From positions 1 to 64,000 of the forward strand of contig NZ_JAPJDA010000020.1 in NCBI RefSeq assembly GCF_026241755.1: a stretch of 64,000 bases of DNA, read 5' to 3'. The notes beneath the pieces are model-generated. The model was not told the DNA's origin. It was given only the letters and a program-made list of their open reading frames with translations, and made no database searches. Positions 26,516 through 34,763 of this stretch are shown piece by piece; the first letter of the stretch is position 1, and the number at the start of each line of letters is the position of its first letter. The position numbers and the translations under genes were made by a program. The stretch is from Salinimicrobium profundisediminis (GTDB lineage: Bacteria > Bacteroidota > Bacteroidia > Flavobacteriales > Flavobacteriaceae).

Positions 26516-27727
26516 GTGTACAAGCTTCTAATTTCGGGGATTTTCCTGATGCTATTCTGTGGAAAAATAACAGCCCAGGTAGGGATCAATACATATGAGC
26601 CAAAAGCTCAGCTCGACATCTACACCGAAAATCCGAATTCCCCCGAACCTACCGACGGTATTCTTATCCCACGCATCTCAAATTTCCCTGCGACCAATCC
26701 CACCGCCGAGCAGCACGGGATGCTCGTATTTCTCAGCTCTCAAAAAGGGCAATTTTCACCCGGATTTTACTGGTGGGATTCGGTTAGCGGTAACTGGCAG
26801 GGCGTGGGTGGCAAGGCTACTTCCGACTTTTATAAAACAGGAACCACCTCCCCCTCAACCAGCCCCGATGATGCTGTATTTAGGAAAGGAAACGTAAGTA
26901 TTGGCGGGTCTTCTACTAATGTAAAATTAAAGGTAATGATAGACAATGCTGAAGATCACAACATTCGCACTCCGCTGGAAGTAGAAAATACCAGCGCTAC
27001 CACAAAGAACGTGACTTATGGCATTTTAAGCAGTAACAACACAGCCACCCAGGATAAGAAATATGGGATAAAAAACTCGGTTAGTGGCGCCGGAATTGGA
27101 ATTCACTACGGAATATTTAACGAGGTGAACCAAAACACCAATGAAGAGATCTACGGAATCTACAATGATGTAGGGAAGACTTTTGGATCTACCAAAAACC
27201 ACTACGGGATCTACAATGAAATTGGCACCGAACAGGGCAACGGCTTTGTCTACGGCATTTACAGCACCGCTTTTGGCAATGACCCAAAAAAGGTATTTGC
27301 AGGCTACTTTGCCGGAAGAGTAGGCATAGGAACTACAGGAAATGATTACGTATTACCCGATACCCGCGGACTGGCAGACCAGGTGCTTATGACAGATGCT
27401 AACGGACTGGTGACATGGAAGTATCCGAATTCAGGGATCTACTCTTCTACAGCCACCAGCACCGGCGCTTTCCAAATTACGCCCGAAACTTATAGTTTGC
27501 GTATTAACAATCAGGTGAGCAGCATTGTCATACCCGATGCCGCCACCAATAAAGGCCGGCTCATTTACCTGCTCAACTGGCCGGGAAATACTATTAAAAC
27601 CCTCGAATTTATTGGCAGTAACGACCTTTTTGACATTACTACAAACTCTACGGTCAATACGATTGCACCGGGACAGAAATACCTCATTCAAAGCGCCGGG
27701 AACCGATGGATTTTACTGGACAAGTAA
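26516..27727 (+). CDS. Secreted repeat protein, tail-fibre/adhesin-like
   Basis: A 403-residue protein starting with GTG and a signal peptide ending ITAQ (residue 21), then VGINTYEPKAQLDIY, a segment common at the start of flavobacterial surface proteins. The middle (about 170-260) has five spaced YGI(Y/F/K)(N/S) repeats, as in HYGIFNE, IYGIYND, HYGIYNE and VYGIYST, which suggests a beta-helical or trimeric fibre stem. It is followed by RVGIGTTGN and ADQVLMTDANGLVTWK, a phrase typical of long fibre proteins. The last 100 residues form a beta-sandwich-like cap. Function is unknown; adhesion or a surface coat is a guess. A terminator follows. Confidence 0.75.
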   Translation: MYKLLISGIFLMLFCGKITAQVGINTYEPKAQLDIYTENPNSPEPTDGILIPRISNFPATNPTAEQHGMLVFLSSQKGQFSPGFYWWDSVSGNWQGVGGKATSDFYKTGTTSPSTSPDDAVFRKGNVSIGGSSTNVKLKVMIDNAEDHNIRTPLEVENTSATTKNVTYGILSSNNTATQDKKYGIKNSVSGAGIGIHYGIFNEVNQNTNEEIYGIYNDVGKTFGSTKNHYGIYNEIGTEQGNGFVYGIYSTAFGNDPKKVFAGYFAGRVGIGTTGNDYVLPDTRGLADQVLMTDANGLVTWKYPNSGIYSSTATSTGAFQITPETYSLRINNQVSSIVIPDAATNKGRLIYLLNWPGNTIKTLEFIGSNDLFDITTNSTVNTIAPGQKYLIQSAGNRWILLDK

Positions 27728-27752
27728 AAAAGCGCCCAAAGGACGCTTTTTT
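27726..27752. terminator. Bidirectional terminator between fibre-like gene and hsp20
   Basis: AAAAAAGCGCCC pairs with GGACGCTTTTTT around AAA with one G-T pair; both strands give a T-run. Confidence 0.8.
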
Positions 27753-27779
27753 AAAATTCTTAAAATCTGATTTCGATAA

Positions 27780-28226
27780 TTAACCAATCTCAATCATGCG
27801 TTTTGCCTGTACCTTTGCGTCTTCACGTTTGGGAAGGTTGATCATCAACACCCCTTCTTTATACTCTGCCGAAATCTTGTCGGCTTCTACAGTATCAGGA
27901 AGGCTAAAGGCCCTTTTGAAGCTGGTGTAGCTAAATTCGCGACGGGTAAATCTTCCTCCGTTCTCTTTTTTTTCATTTTCTTTCTTTTCTTCAGCAGAAA
28001 TTGTGAGTAGGCCGTTGTCGAGTTCAAGATTGAAATCTTTTTTGGTCATGCCTGGCGCTGCAAGCTCGAGATTAAAAGCATCATCATTTTCAGAAATATT
28101 CACAGCGGGAACGCTGGTACCAATACGGTTCATTCCTGAATTTCCATTGTCCATCCAGTCGGTTTTGAACATGTCATCAAAAATTGATGGAAGCCAGTTG
28201 TCGGTGTTTCTTTTAATAAGGTTCAT
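27780..28226 (-). CDS. Hsp20/alpha-crystallin small heat-shock protein
   Basis: A 148-residue small heat-shock protein, an ATP-independent holdase. The alpha-crystallin domain runs from about 40 to 135, with FNLELAAPGMTKKDFNLELDNGLLTI and the closing AEYKEGVLMINLPKRE that matches the GVLxxxxPK signature. The N-terminal DNWLPSIFDDMF is the usual oligomerisation segment, and the short tail RMIEIG contains the I-x-I anchor. The gene is monocistronic, in convergent arrangement with the fibre-like gene. No CIRCE element is visible upstream. Confidence 0.93.
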   Translation of the reverse strand: MNLIKRNTDNWLPSIFDDMFKTDWMDNGNSGMNRIGTSVPAVNISENDDAFNLELAAPGMTKKDFNLELDNGLLTISAEEKKENEKKENGGRFTRREFSYTSFKRAFSLPDTVEADKISAEYKEGVLMINLPKREDAKVQAKRMIEIG

Positions 28227-28445
28227 AATATTAATATTTTGAGATTAAACTTTTTTTACTTTTCATTCGGTGTAAGGCAAATTAAATACCAACTGGCTAT
28301 TCAAGACTTTATGGCATAATTTTACCAAAATATACTGACATAATGACATTTTAGGATCCTCTGGTGTTTATTTATATTATAGTTATACCTCTCAAACTTC
28401 ATTTTTAAATTCAGGTTACGTACTTTTACGGCTCAAAATTCACCT

Positions 28446-28691
28446 ATGCCTTTATCGAATAATGATATCTTCAAAAAGCTGCGAGTTGCTTTAAAACTAA
28501 GGGATGAAGATATTGTTCACATTTGCTCCCTTGTTGATTTCAAGGTCACAAAAAGTGAAATTGGTGCGATCTTTAGAAGTGAGGACCACCCAAAATACAT
28601 GGAATGTGGAGACCAGTTTCTTCGGAATTTTTTAAACGGACTGGTAATCTACAAACGCGGACCCATGCCTAAAAAAGAAGACAAAAAATAG
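28446..28691 (+). CDS. DUF1456 family protein (YehS-like)
   Basis: An 81-residue protein with one DUF1456 unit (NNDIFKKLRVALKLRDEDIVHICSLVDFKVTKSEIGAIFRSEDHPKY), a small all-helical module. Enterobacterial YehS has two copies, so this is a single-copy form. Function is not established. It ends only 3 bases before cysH, so the two share a transcript. The tail is basic (KKEDKK). TACTTTTA near 28421 is a possible -7 box with one mismatch. Confidence 0.85.
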   Translation: MPLSNNDIFKKLRVALKLRDEDIVHICSLVDFKVTKSEIGAIFRSEDHPKYMECGDQFLRNFLNGLVIYKRGPMPKKEDKK

Positions 28692-28694
28692 CCG

Positions 28695-29384
28695 ATGGAA
28701 ATTGTTGCAGAAAAAAGAGTTGTTACGGCTGCCGAAGTTGACAGACTGAATCTTAAATACCGAAAGCTCGACCTTCACGAAAGGATCGAAGAACTATACA
28801 ACGATTTTAACCTTGCCGAAGTTATGCTTACCAGCTCTTTTGCTGCTACTTCGGCTTTCCTTTTAAAATTATTTTCAGACGTTAACCGCGACCAGCTGGT
28901 ATATTTTATTGATACTGGATACCATTTCGAGGAAACCCTGGAATACAGACAAAAACTTACTGATCTCTACGGACTCAAGGTAAAATCTGTAAGCGCCCTA
29001 AAAGAAGAACACGAGTTTACACAAAAAGATAAGACCTGGGAAAAAGATCCCGATTTTTGTTGCCATATCAACAAGGTAAAACCCCTTGATCTGGTTAAGG
29101 CAAAATATACCGTTTGGGTAAGCGGACTCATGGAATGGCAGAGCGAACATCGTGCTAGCCTCAATATCTTCGAGAACCGCGGAGACATCCTAAAGTTTTA
29201 TCCGCTGCTAGACGTTACTAAAGAGGAGCGGGATGAATTCATTAAAAAACACCAGTTACCTTTTCACCCACTGGTAAAGAAAGGATATCATTCTATTGGA
29301 TGTTCCCATTGTACTTCGCCGGGAGTTGAAAGATCGGGCCGCTGGAACAACAATCCAAAAACAGAATGTGGTTTACACCTTTAA
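28695..29384 (+). CDS. cysH: Phosphoadenylyl-/adenylyl-sulfate reductase (CysH family)
   Basis: A 229-residue PAPS/APS reductase-like enzyme that reduces activated sulfate to sulfite with thioredoxin. The PP-loop region is TSSFAATSAFLLKL. Two cysteine pairs, FCCHINKVKPL and GCSHC, are the four [4Fe-4S] ligands of the APS-type (plant-like) assimilatory enzymes. The C-terminal ECGLHL holds the nucleophilic Cys. The ORF begins 3 bases after the DUF1456 gene. Other sulfate-assimilation genes (cysD, cysN, sulfite reductase) are absent from this window, so its partners lie elsewhere. A terminator follows directly. Confidence 0.92.
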   Translation: MEIVAEKRVVTAAEVDRLNLKYRKLDLHERIEELYNDFNLAEVMLTSSFAATSAFLLKLFSDVNRDQLVYFIDTGYHFEETLEYRQKLTDLYGLKVKSVSALKEEHEFTQKDKTWEKDPDFCCHINKVKPLDLVKAKYTVWVSGLMEWQSEHRASLNIFENRGDILKFYPLLDVTKEERDEFIKKHQLPFHPLVKKGYHSIGCSHCTSPGVERSGRWNNNPKTECGLHL

Positions 29385-29386
29385 AT

Positions 29387-29417
29387 AAAAACCCGGAGTG
29401 ATTCTTCCGGGTTTTTT
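29387..29417. terminator. Terminator after cysH
   Basis: AAAACCCGGA pairs with TCCGGGTTTTTT around GTGATTCT. It separates convergent genes and can work in both directions. Confidence 0.85.
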
Positions 29418-29442
29418 ACTTTTAAAGCTAATGGGTCCTGAC

Positions 29443-29781
29443 TTAACTCATGCGCTTCACTACAGTAAGTTCATAAATTTTGCCTTTTACCCAGGCTTCT
29501 ACAGGCAATTGCTCATTAGACAATTGCTTTTGAATGTAAGAATTCACCTCCTCATTGGAAGAAGAAACCTGCAAACTCTGGATCTTCTGATCTTCAGAAA
29601 CAGAAAAGAAAATTGTGATTTCAAGTGGCTCACATTGATTGGCTAATTCCAGGTTCTCAAGCATTCTTTCAACTTCAACAGAGACAGAATCGGGATTTGC
29701 GAGATTCCTGATTTCCTTTGCTGAAACAGATGAGGAAAGAATTATTACACACATTACCAGCAACAGTTTTAAATTTTTCAT
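29443..29781 (-). CDS. Small secreted protein, paralog A of a tandem pair
   Basis: A 112-residue protein with a signal peptide (to about residue 21, SVSAKEI). The mature part has the pattern VEVERMLENL, then EITIFFSVSEDQKIQSLQVSSSNEEVNSYI and a closing IYELTVV strand. The order of strand, short helix and V-x-S-x-N-x-E-V is reminiscent of the TonB C-terminal fold, which in Bacteroidota is also found in small periplasmic proteins. I do not recognise a named family. It is a clear relative of the next gene upstream (30011-30358), in the same orientation, each with its own upstream sequence. Role unknown. Confidence 0.7.
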   Translation of the reverse strand: MKNLKLLLVMCVIILSSSVSAKEIRNLANPDSVSVEVERMLENLELANQCEPLEITIFFSVSEDQKIQSLQVSSSNEEVNSYIQKQLSNEQLPVEAWVKGKIYELTVVKRMS

Positions 29782-29977
29782 GATGTTCGTTTTTTAGATT
29801 AATTGATGCGATTTGATGATTGATGATTTACTATAAAGACTTTTAAAAATACTGATTGTTACACGGTTACATATTTTTAACAAAAGTTTCACACATTTTG
29901 ATGTAAGGTTTTTGATTCCTAAAACAGCTTTCTGGTTGTTATCATTAATGAATTAGGAATGAAGAAAAGGCGCCTAT

Positions 29978-30006
29978 AAAAAAATCCGGGTATTCCCCCG
30001 GATTTT
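29978..30006 (-). terminator. Terminator of paralog B gene
   Basis: AAAATCCGGG and CCCGGATTTT form the stem; on the minus strand the run TTTTTTTA follows. It sits 4 bases after the stop, so the two paralogs are separate transcripts. Confidence 0.75.
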
Positions 30007-30010
30007 GAAC

Positions 30011-30358
30011 TTATCTTGTGGCCTGCACCCTTACCGGCAGTTCATAAACTTTTTCAGACTTCCAGGAATCGCCGTGGAGCTTTTGATTGGTAAGTCGCTT
30101 CTTCAAAAAAGCATTGACTTCTTCATTTGGGGATTCAACTAGCAGGACCTTAATTTTTCTTGACCCGGTCATTTCAAAAAATACAGTTGCAGTAAAATCT
30201 TCTTCTATGACTAAACCAGAATCGGAGAGCATTCGTTCAATTTGATAACTTATTGAACCTGTCTTTGCTTCAAATTCAAAAGAAGAAGGAGAGCCGGCAA
30301 AGGCTACAGTTGATAAGGTCATCACTACAGCGGCTAAAAATGATTTACAACGTTTCAT
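30011..30358 (-). CDS. Small secreted protein, paralog B of a tandem pair
   Basis: A 115-residue protein with a signal peptide ending TVAFAG (about residue 22). The mature part matches paralog A in layout: IxYQIERMLSDSGL, a TVFFEMTGSRKIKVLLVESPNEEVNAFLKKRL segment and a final VYELPV strand. Both share the NEEVNxxxxxxLxNxxL core and similar length. The upstream regions also share TGTTCGTTTT and GATTGATGATT, so gene and leader were duplicated together. Function is unknown; a TonB-like periplasmic fold is possible. Confidence 0.7.
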   Translation of the reverse strand: MKRCKSFLAAVVMTLSTVAFAGSPSSFEFEAKTGSISYQIERMLSDSGLVIEEDFTATVFFEMTGSRKIKVLLVESPNEEVNAFLKKRLTNQKLHGDSWKSEKVYELPVRVQATR

Positions 30359-30753
30359 AATTGTTCGTTTTAAAGGTTAATATTAAATGATTGATTGATG
30401 ATTGTACTTTAGAGACTATTTGTCAATTTGATTGTTACAGTTATTTTTCACTCTAATGCTTCTTTTAAGCCAAAAACCTACCTGTAGTTTCTTCCCAGTA
30501 TTTATATTATTACCTGATAAATCCAGTGTTTTGAGACCTTCAGGATGATTTCACCTTCATTATTCTTTGTTTTACATTTCAGAATAAAAATATTTTAATT
30601 CCTGCTTCCGAAGAAAGATTCTGGGTTATGAAAATGTTGCAGAATGTTTATCAAATCTTCCCAGATGAAAATTCGAGGTAAATTATTTCCGAAGATATTA
30701 TAAACGAAAAAACCCCGGAAAATTCCGGGGTTTTTCTATATATGTAAGTCTTA
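30359..30753. other. 395-base gap between paralog B and sucC
   Basis: No gene or RNA seen. The first 70 bases resemble the leader of the neighbouring paralog (TGTTCGTTTT at 30362 and GATTGATGATT at 30393, as at 29784 and 29818). The middle is featureless AT-rich DNA. The end holds the sucC terminator. Confidence 0.6.
30707..30735 (-). terminator. Terminator of sucC
   Basis: AAAAAACCCCGGAA pairs with TTCCGGGGTTTTT; the minus-strand T-run is TTTTTT. It lies about 18 bases after the sucC stop. Confidence 0.85.
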
Positions 30754-31947
30754 TTAAGCCAGTACTTCCTGAACTTTATCTGCTGCTTCCTGGAATTCGA
30801 CAGCACTGTACACATCAAGTCCGCTGTTGTCGATCAATTCCTTGGCAATGTCGGCATTGGTTCCCTGTAGGCGAACAATGATAGGCACATTGATAGTGTC
30901 ACCCATATTTTTGTAAGCATCTACAATTCCCTGCGCCACACGGTCACATCTTACGATTCCTCCAAAGATGTTCACCAAAATAGCTTTTACTTTCTCATCC
31001 TTCAGGATAAGTCTAAAAGCTTCTTCTACTCTCTTTGCGTCGGCGGTACCACCTACATCAAGGAAGTTTGCAGGCTCTCCCCCGGCTTGTTTAATAAGAT
31101 CCATGGTAGCCATTGCCAATCCGGCGCCGTTAACCATACATCCTACGTTTCCGTCAAGGTCTACGTAGTTAAGCCCAACTTCACGAGCTTCCACTTCAAC
31201 AGGGCTTTCTTCCCTAATATCACGCATCTCTGCATAATCTTTATGACGAAAAAGTGCGTTATCATCAAGAGTCACCTTGGCATCAACGGCCATGATCTTA
31301 TCATCACTCGTCTTAAGCACCGGGTTGATCTCAAAAAGAGAACTATCTGACTTTGTAAAGGCTTCGTAAAGCGACATTACAAATTTGGTCATTTCTTTAA
31401 AAGCATTTCCACTAAGACCAAGGTTGAAAGCAATCCTTCTTGCCTGGAAAGGCAGCAATCCTGTTGCAGGATCAATCTCTTCATTAAATATCAGGTGAGG
31501 AGTTTCTTCGGCCACTGTTTCAATGTCCATACCTCCTTCTGTAGAATACATGATCATATTCTTACCTGTTGCGCGATTTAGAAGAACAGACATATAGTAT
31601 TCTTCTGGCTCGCTGTCGCCGGGATAGTATACATCTTCGGCCACCAAAACCTGGTGTACTTTTTTACCTTCCGCAGAAGTTTGTGGAGTAACAAGGTTCA
31701 TCCCAATGATTTGCCCTGCAATATCTTCTACTTCCTGTAGGTTCTTGGCAAGTTTTACTCCCCCGCCTTTTCCACGTCCACCTGCGTGCACCTGGGCTTT
31801 AATGACATGCCATCCAGTACCGGTTTGTTCGGTAAGTTTTTTTGCAGCCTCAACTGCCTCTTTTGCGTCCTGGGCAACAATGCCGCGCTGAGTGCGGACA
31901 CCAAAGCTGCTCAAGATTTCTTTTCCCTGATATTCGTGTATGTTCAT
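30754..31947 (-). CDS. sucC: Succinyl-CoA synthetase (ADP/GDP-forming) beta subunit
   Basis: A 397-residue beta subunit of succinyl-CoA synthetase, which with SucD interconverts succinyl-CoA and succinate with substrate-level phosphorylation in the TCA cycle. The N-terminal ATP-grasp domain includes MNIHEYQGKEILSSFGV and KAQVHAGGRGKGGGVKLA. LFEINPV and the GCMVNGAGLAMATMD strand follow. The C-terminal CoA-binding-like half has FLDVGGTA and a VNIFGGIVRCDRVA loop that binds the second active-site phosphate. Length is standard. sucD is not adjacent, which is common in Bacteroidota. A -7 box lies upstream and a terminator downstream. Confidence 0.97.
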   Translation of the reverse strand: MNIHEYQGKEILSSFGVRTQRGIVAQDAKEAVEAAKKLTEQTGTGWHVIKAQVHAGGRGKGGGVKLAKNLQEVEDIAGQIIGMNLVTPQTSAEGKKVHQVLVAEDVYYPGDSEPEEYYMSVLLNRATGKNMIMYSTEGGMDIETVAEETPHLIFNEEIDPATGLLPFQARRIAFNLGLSGNAFKEMTKFVMSLYEAFTKSDSSLFEINPVLKTSDDKIMAVDAKVTLDDNALFRHKDYAEMRDIREESPVEVEAREVGLNYVDLDGNVGCMVNGAGLAMATMDLIKQAGGEPANFLDVGGTADAKRVEEAFRLILKDEKVKAILVNIFGGIVRCDRVAQGIVDAYKNMGDTINVPIIVRLQGTNADIAKELIDNSGLDVYSAVEFQEAADKVQEVLA

Positions 31948-31981
31948 AATAAGGTGTTTCTTCAGTGTTCGTTAAGGTGCA

Positions 31982-31989
31982 CAAAAGTA
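31982..31989 (-). promoter_or_regulatory. -7 box of sucC
   Basis: On the minus strand TACTTTTG matches TAnnTTTG, about 35 bases before the ATG at 31947. A TTGG 20 bases further upstream may serve as -33. Confidence 0.5.
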
Positions 31990-32049
31990 ACAAATGTTAG
32001 AGGAATCTGCCAATCTTTTTAATTTCCACATAAAAGAGATTGATTTTCT

Positions 32050-32706
32050 CTAATTTTTTGTCCGTAGTCTGAATTCCTGAAAATCCAGAGGATCATAATT
32101 TCTGAAGTGCCCGTTGAGTTCTATCACCTGTTTTGCCCGGTTCATTTCCTGTAAAATAGGGATGGTAATGGTGAGATGGTTAATGAGGAATTCCTGTCTT
32201 TCTTTTTCTGAAGTTAACTTTAGTAAGGTATATTCCTGCTGAAGGGGAAGACCTATTTTGTGAGCCAGTGTGTAACTCCTGAAATTGGGGATATCTATTT
32301 TTGGCCGAGGTACTTCCAGATGTACATAGAGCTCAAAAATGAGGTTTAGTAACTGCTCTTTTAAGGTCTGGGAAGCATCATCCTTATCTGGTAAAAATTC
32401 AACATCACCACCCGCATACATCTTTCCAGCTTCATTATGCGCAAATTCCAAAACCCTGAAAACCCTGGCCCCTTTGCAAATTATATCTCTGGCACCCGAT
32501 TCGTAACGACGCACTGTTTCAATAAGTTCCATTTCGGTGCCGTACTCCAGGTTATTTTCTATGTAAGTGGGAATTCCAAACTTAATGCCGGTACTTTCGC
32601 AATCGTCTATAAGTTCCTTATAACGTGGCTCAAAAATATGCAGGGGTAAGACCTCTCCCGGAAACACCACACTCTGCAAAGGAAAAAGAGCCAGCCTGGA
32701 CTTCAT
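32050..32706 (-). CDS. LON-protease N-terminal (substrate-binding) domain protein
   Basis: A 218-residue stand-alone LON N-terminal domain. LALFPLQSVVFPGEVLPLHIFEPRYKELI at residues 4-32 is the classical start of the Lon substrate-binding domain. No AAA+ or Ser-Lys peptidase part follows, so it has no protease activity by itself. The C-terminal half is helical (residues 115-200). Bacterial stand-alone LON-domain proteins are widespread and of uncertain role; binding of unfolded clients is inferred. It is a single gene between sucC and the divergent lysA. Confidence 0.88.
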   Translation of the reverse strand: MKSRLALFPLQSVVFPGEVLPLHIFEPRYKELIDDCESTGIKFGIPTYIENNLEYGTEMELIETVRRYESGARDIICKGARVFRVLEFAHNEAGKMYAGGDVEFLPDKDDASQTLKEQLLNLIFELYVHLEVPRPKIDIPNFRSYTLAHKIGLPLQQEYTLLKLTSEKERQEFLINHLTITIPILQEMNRAKQVIELNGHFRNYDPLDFQEFRLRTKN

Positions 32707-32860
32707 AGATACTTGATTAACAACTTGAAATTACAAAAATTCTTTTATCTACCCCGACTGGGAACTGCTAAATTTGTAGCTTTCCTCCCTGTTATAAATA
32801 ACATTTTGTTAGAATTGGTTAATTTTAGACAGGCTGTAGGCAAAAGCCAAAAATCCATTT

Positions 32861-32868
32861 TACTTTTG
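32861..32868 (+). promoter_or_regulatory. -7 box of lysA
   Basis: TACTTTTG matches TAnnTTTG, 19 bases before the ATG at 32888. No clear TTTG at -33. No lysine-riboswitch-like structure fits in the short leader. Confidence 0.5.
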
Positions 32869-32887
32869 TGACCGTAATAATGAACTT

Positions 32888-34114
32888 ATGAACAACCAGG
32901 ACCTTTTAGAAATATCAGAAAAATTTGGCAGCCCCGTATACGTATATGATGCCGAAAAGATCATCTCCCAATACAATAGACTCACCAGTGCTTTTAGCGG
33001 GGTAAAGAACCTTAGAATACACTACGCTGTTAAGGCACTTTCCAATATTTCGGTGCTTGGGTTGTTTCAGCAATTGGGCGCCGGGCTTGACACCGTTTCT
33101 ATACAGGAAGTGAAATTAGGGCTTGAAGCAGGCGTAGATCCGGCTAATATTATTTATACTCCAAACGGCGTTTCTCTTGAAGAAATAGAAGCAGTTGCCG
33201 CCCTTGGGGTACAAATCAATATTGATAACCTTTCTATCCTCGAGCAGTTTGGAACGCGAAATCCAGATGTTCCGGTTTGTATCAGGATAAATCCGCATGT
33301 TATGGCCGGCGGAAACACGAACATTTCTGTAGGCCATATCGATTCAAAATTTGGGGTTTCCATTCACCAGATACCGCACCTTCTGCGTATTGTTGAAAAC
33401 ACCGGCATGCACATAAACGGCATACACATGCACACCGGGAGCGACATCCTTGATATAGAAGTGTTTTTGTATGCTTCGGAAATTCTTTTTGAAACCGCCC
33501 GAAATTTCAAAGATCTTGAATTCATGGACTTTGGCAGTGGCTTTAAAGTACCTTATAAAGAAGGTGATATTGAGACCAATATTGAAGAACTGGGAGGAAA
33601 ACTCACTGCAAAATTCAAATCTTTTTGTAAAGAATATGGGCGCGATCTCACCCTCGCTTTTGAACCAGGTAAGTACCTGGTGAGTGAAGCCGGGAAATTT
33701 GTGGCCCGTGTGAATGTGATTAAACAAACCACCTCTACTGTTTTCGCAGGTGTAGACAGCGGTTTTAACCACCTTATTCGCCCCATGTTCTACGGCTCAA
33801 GACATGAAATTCACAACCTTTCAAATCCCGAAGGCAAAGAAAGGTTCTACTCGGTAGTAGGGTATATTTGCGAAACCGACACTTTTGCGAGCAACCGCCG
33901 AATCCCTGAGATCAAAGAAGGGGATCTTCTTGCTTTTAGCAATGCCGGCGCTTACTGCTACTCAATGGCCAGCAACTTCAATTCCCGCTACCGCCCGCCC
34001 GAAGTGCTATGGTACAATGGAGAAGCCCATTTGATTAGAAAAAGAGAAACTTTTGAAGATATTTTGCGCGGACAGGTAAAACTTGATCTATCAGCACTAA
34101 AAGAAACCGTTTAA
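32888..34114 (+). CDS. lysA: Diaminopimelate decarboxylase
   Basis: A 408-residue PLP enzyme of fold type III that makes L-lysine from meso-diaminopimelate. The PLP lysine lies in HYAVKAL near residue 46. HMHTGSDI near 180 and a GSGFKVPY turn bind the cofactor phosphate; the usual GGG is reduced to FGSG, which occurs in this branch. AFEPGKYLV, VGYICETDTFA and NAGAYCYSM complete the active site across the dimer. Length is normal. It stands alone with its own promoter, and the next gene has a separate promoter. Confidence 0.95.
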   Translation: MNNQDLLEISEKFGSPVYVYDAEKIISQYNRLTSAFSGVKNLRIHYAVKALSNISVLGLFQQLGAGLDTVSIQEVKLGLEAGVDPANIIYTPNGVSLEEIEAVAALGVQINIDNLSILEQFGTRNPDVPVCIRINPHVMAGGNTNISVGHIDSKFGVSIHQIPHLLRIVENTGMHINGIHMHTGSDILDIEVFLYASEILFETARNFKDLEFMDFGSGFKVPYKEGDIETNIEELGGKLTAKFKSFCKEYGRDLTLAFEPGKYLVSEAGKFVARVNVIKQTTSTVFAGVDSGFNHLIRPMFYGSRHEIHNLSNPEGKERFYSVVGYICETDTFASNRRIPEIKEGDLLAFSNAGAYCYSMASNFNSRYRPPEVLWYNGEAHLIRKRETFEDILRGQVKLDLSALKETV

Positions 34115-34202
34115 GGAGAAACCAGAAAAAAGGAGTCGGTTTTTGCTATTTTTGAGAAGAAATAGGTACTTTTCTTTCGATTTCGCTAAAATTCAGTCTT
34201 TT

Positions 34203-34234
34203 TTTGCCTTTTTGAATCATTAACTTTAGGTTTG
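34203..34234 (+). promoter_or_regulatory. Promoter of the DUF4168 gene
   Basis: TTTG (34203-34206), 20 bases, then TAGGTTTG (34227-34234), both exact to the Bacteroidota consensus. The ATG at 34257 follows after 22 bases. Confidence 0.7.
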
Positions 34235-34256
34235 TGCTAAACCTAATAGAAAAAAT

Positions 34257-34700
34257 ATGATTTTAAGTAAAATGAAGATCTTTAGCCTCTTATTTTTCAT
34301 GATGATAGGCACCTCTACATTAATGGCACAATCGGATGTTACTGATAAAGAAATTGAACAATTTTCGGTGACCTTTCAAAAGATGCGCATGATAAACCAG
34401 GAAGCCCAGAAGGATCTAAGCGAAATTATAACCAGGGAAGGTATGGAAATAGCCAGGTTCAACACCATCCACCAGGCGCAAATGAACCCTCAGGCAGAAG
34501 CCGATCTTACTAAAGAAGAAGAAAAGCAATATGACGCCATTATCAAGGCGCTCAATGAAATGCAATTAGAATTCCGCAAGGAAATGGAAAGCATGATCAC
34601 AGAAAGCGGACTTTCAGTTAAGCGGTATGAAGAAATTGCAAATCAATTGCAACAAGATGCCCAACTCCAGGAGAGAGTAAAGCAGGAACTTACCAACTAA
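34257..34700 (+). CDS. DUF4168 domain secreted protein
   Basis: A 147-residue protein with a signal peptide ending LMAQ (around residue 25). ATG 34272 (MKIFSLL) is an alternative start that gives a neater signal peptide. The mature part is almost entirely helical and charged, matching DUF4168: VTDKEIEQFSVTFQKMRMINQEAQKDLSEII, then LTKEEEKQYDAIIKALNEMQ. Such proteins are periplasmic, of unknown function. The gene is monocistronic, with an exact promoter and a very strong terminator. Confidence 0.82.
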   Translation: MILSKMKIFSLLFFMMIGTSTLMAQSDVTDKEIEQFSVTFQKMRMINQEAQKDLSEIITREGMEIARFNTIHQAQMNPQAEADLTKEEEKQYDAIIKALNEMQLEFRKEMESMITESGLSVKRYEEIANQLQQDAQLQERVKQELTN

Positions 34701-34712
34701 GCTTCCTAAGCT

Positions 34713-34760
34713 CAAAAAAAAGGCTGCTCAAAAATGCCATTTTTGAGCAGCCTTTTTTTA
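34713..34760. terminator. Terminator built on the inverted 12-mer word
   Basis: A stem of about 22 pairs, GGCTGCTCAAAAATG with its complement plus A/T runs. The apex TCAAAAATGCCATTTTTGA is the 12-mer word (34735-34746) fused to its own inverse. It serves both convergent genes. Confidence 0.9.
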
Positions 34761-34763
34761 TTC

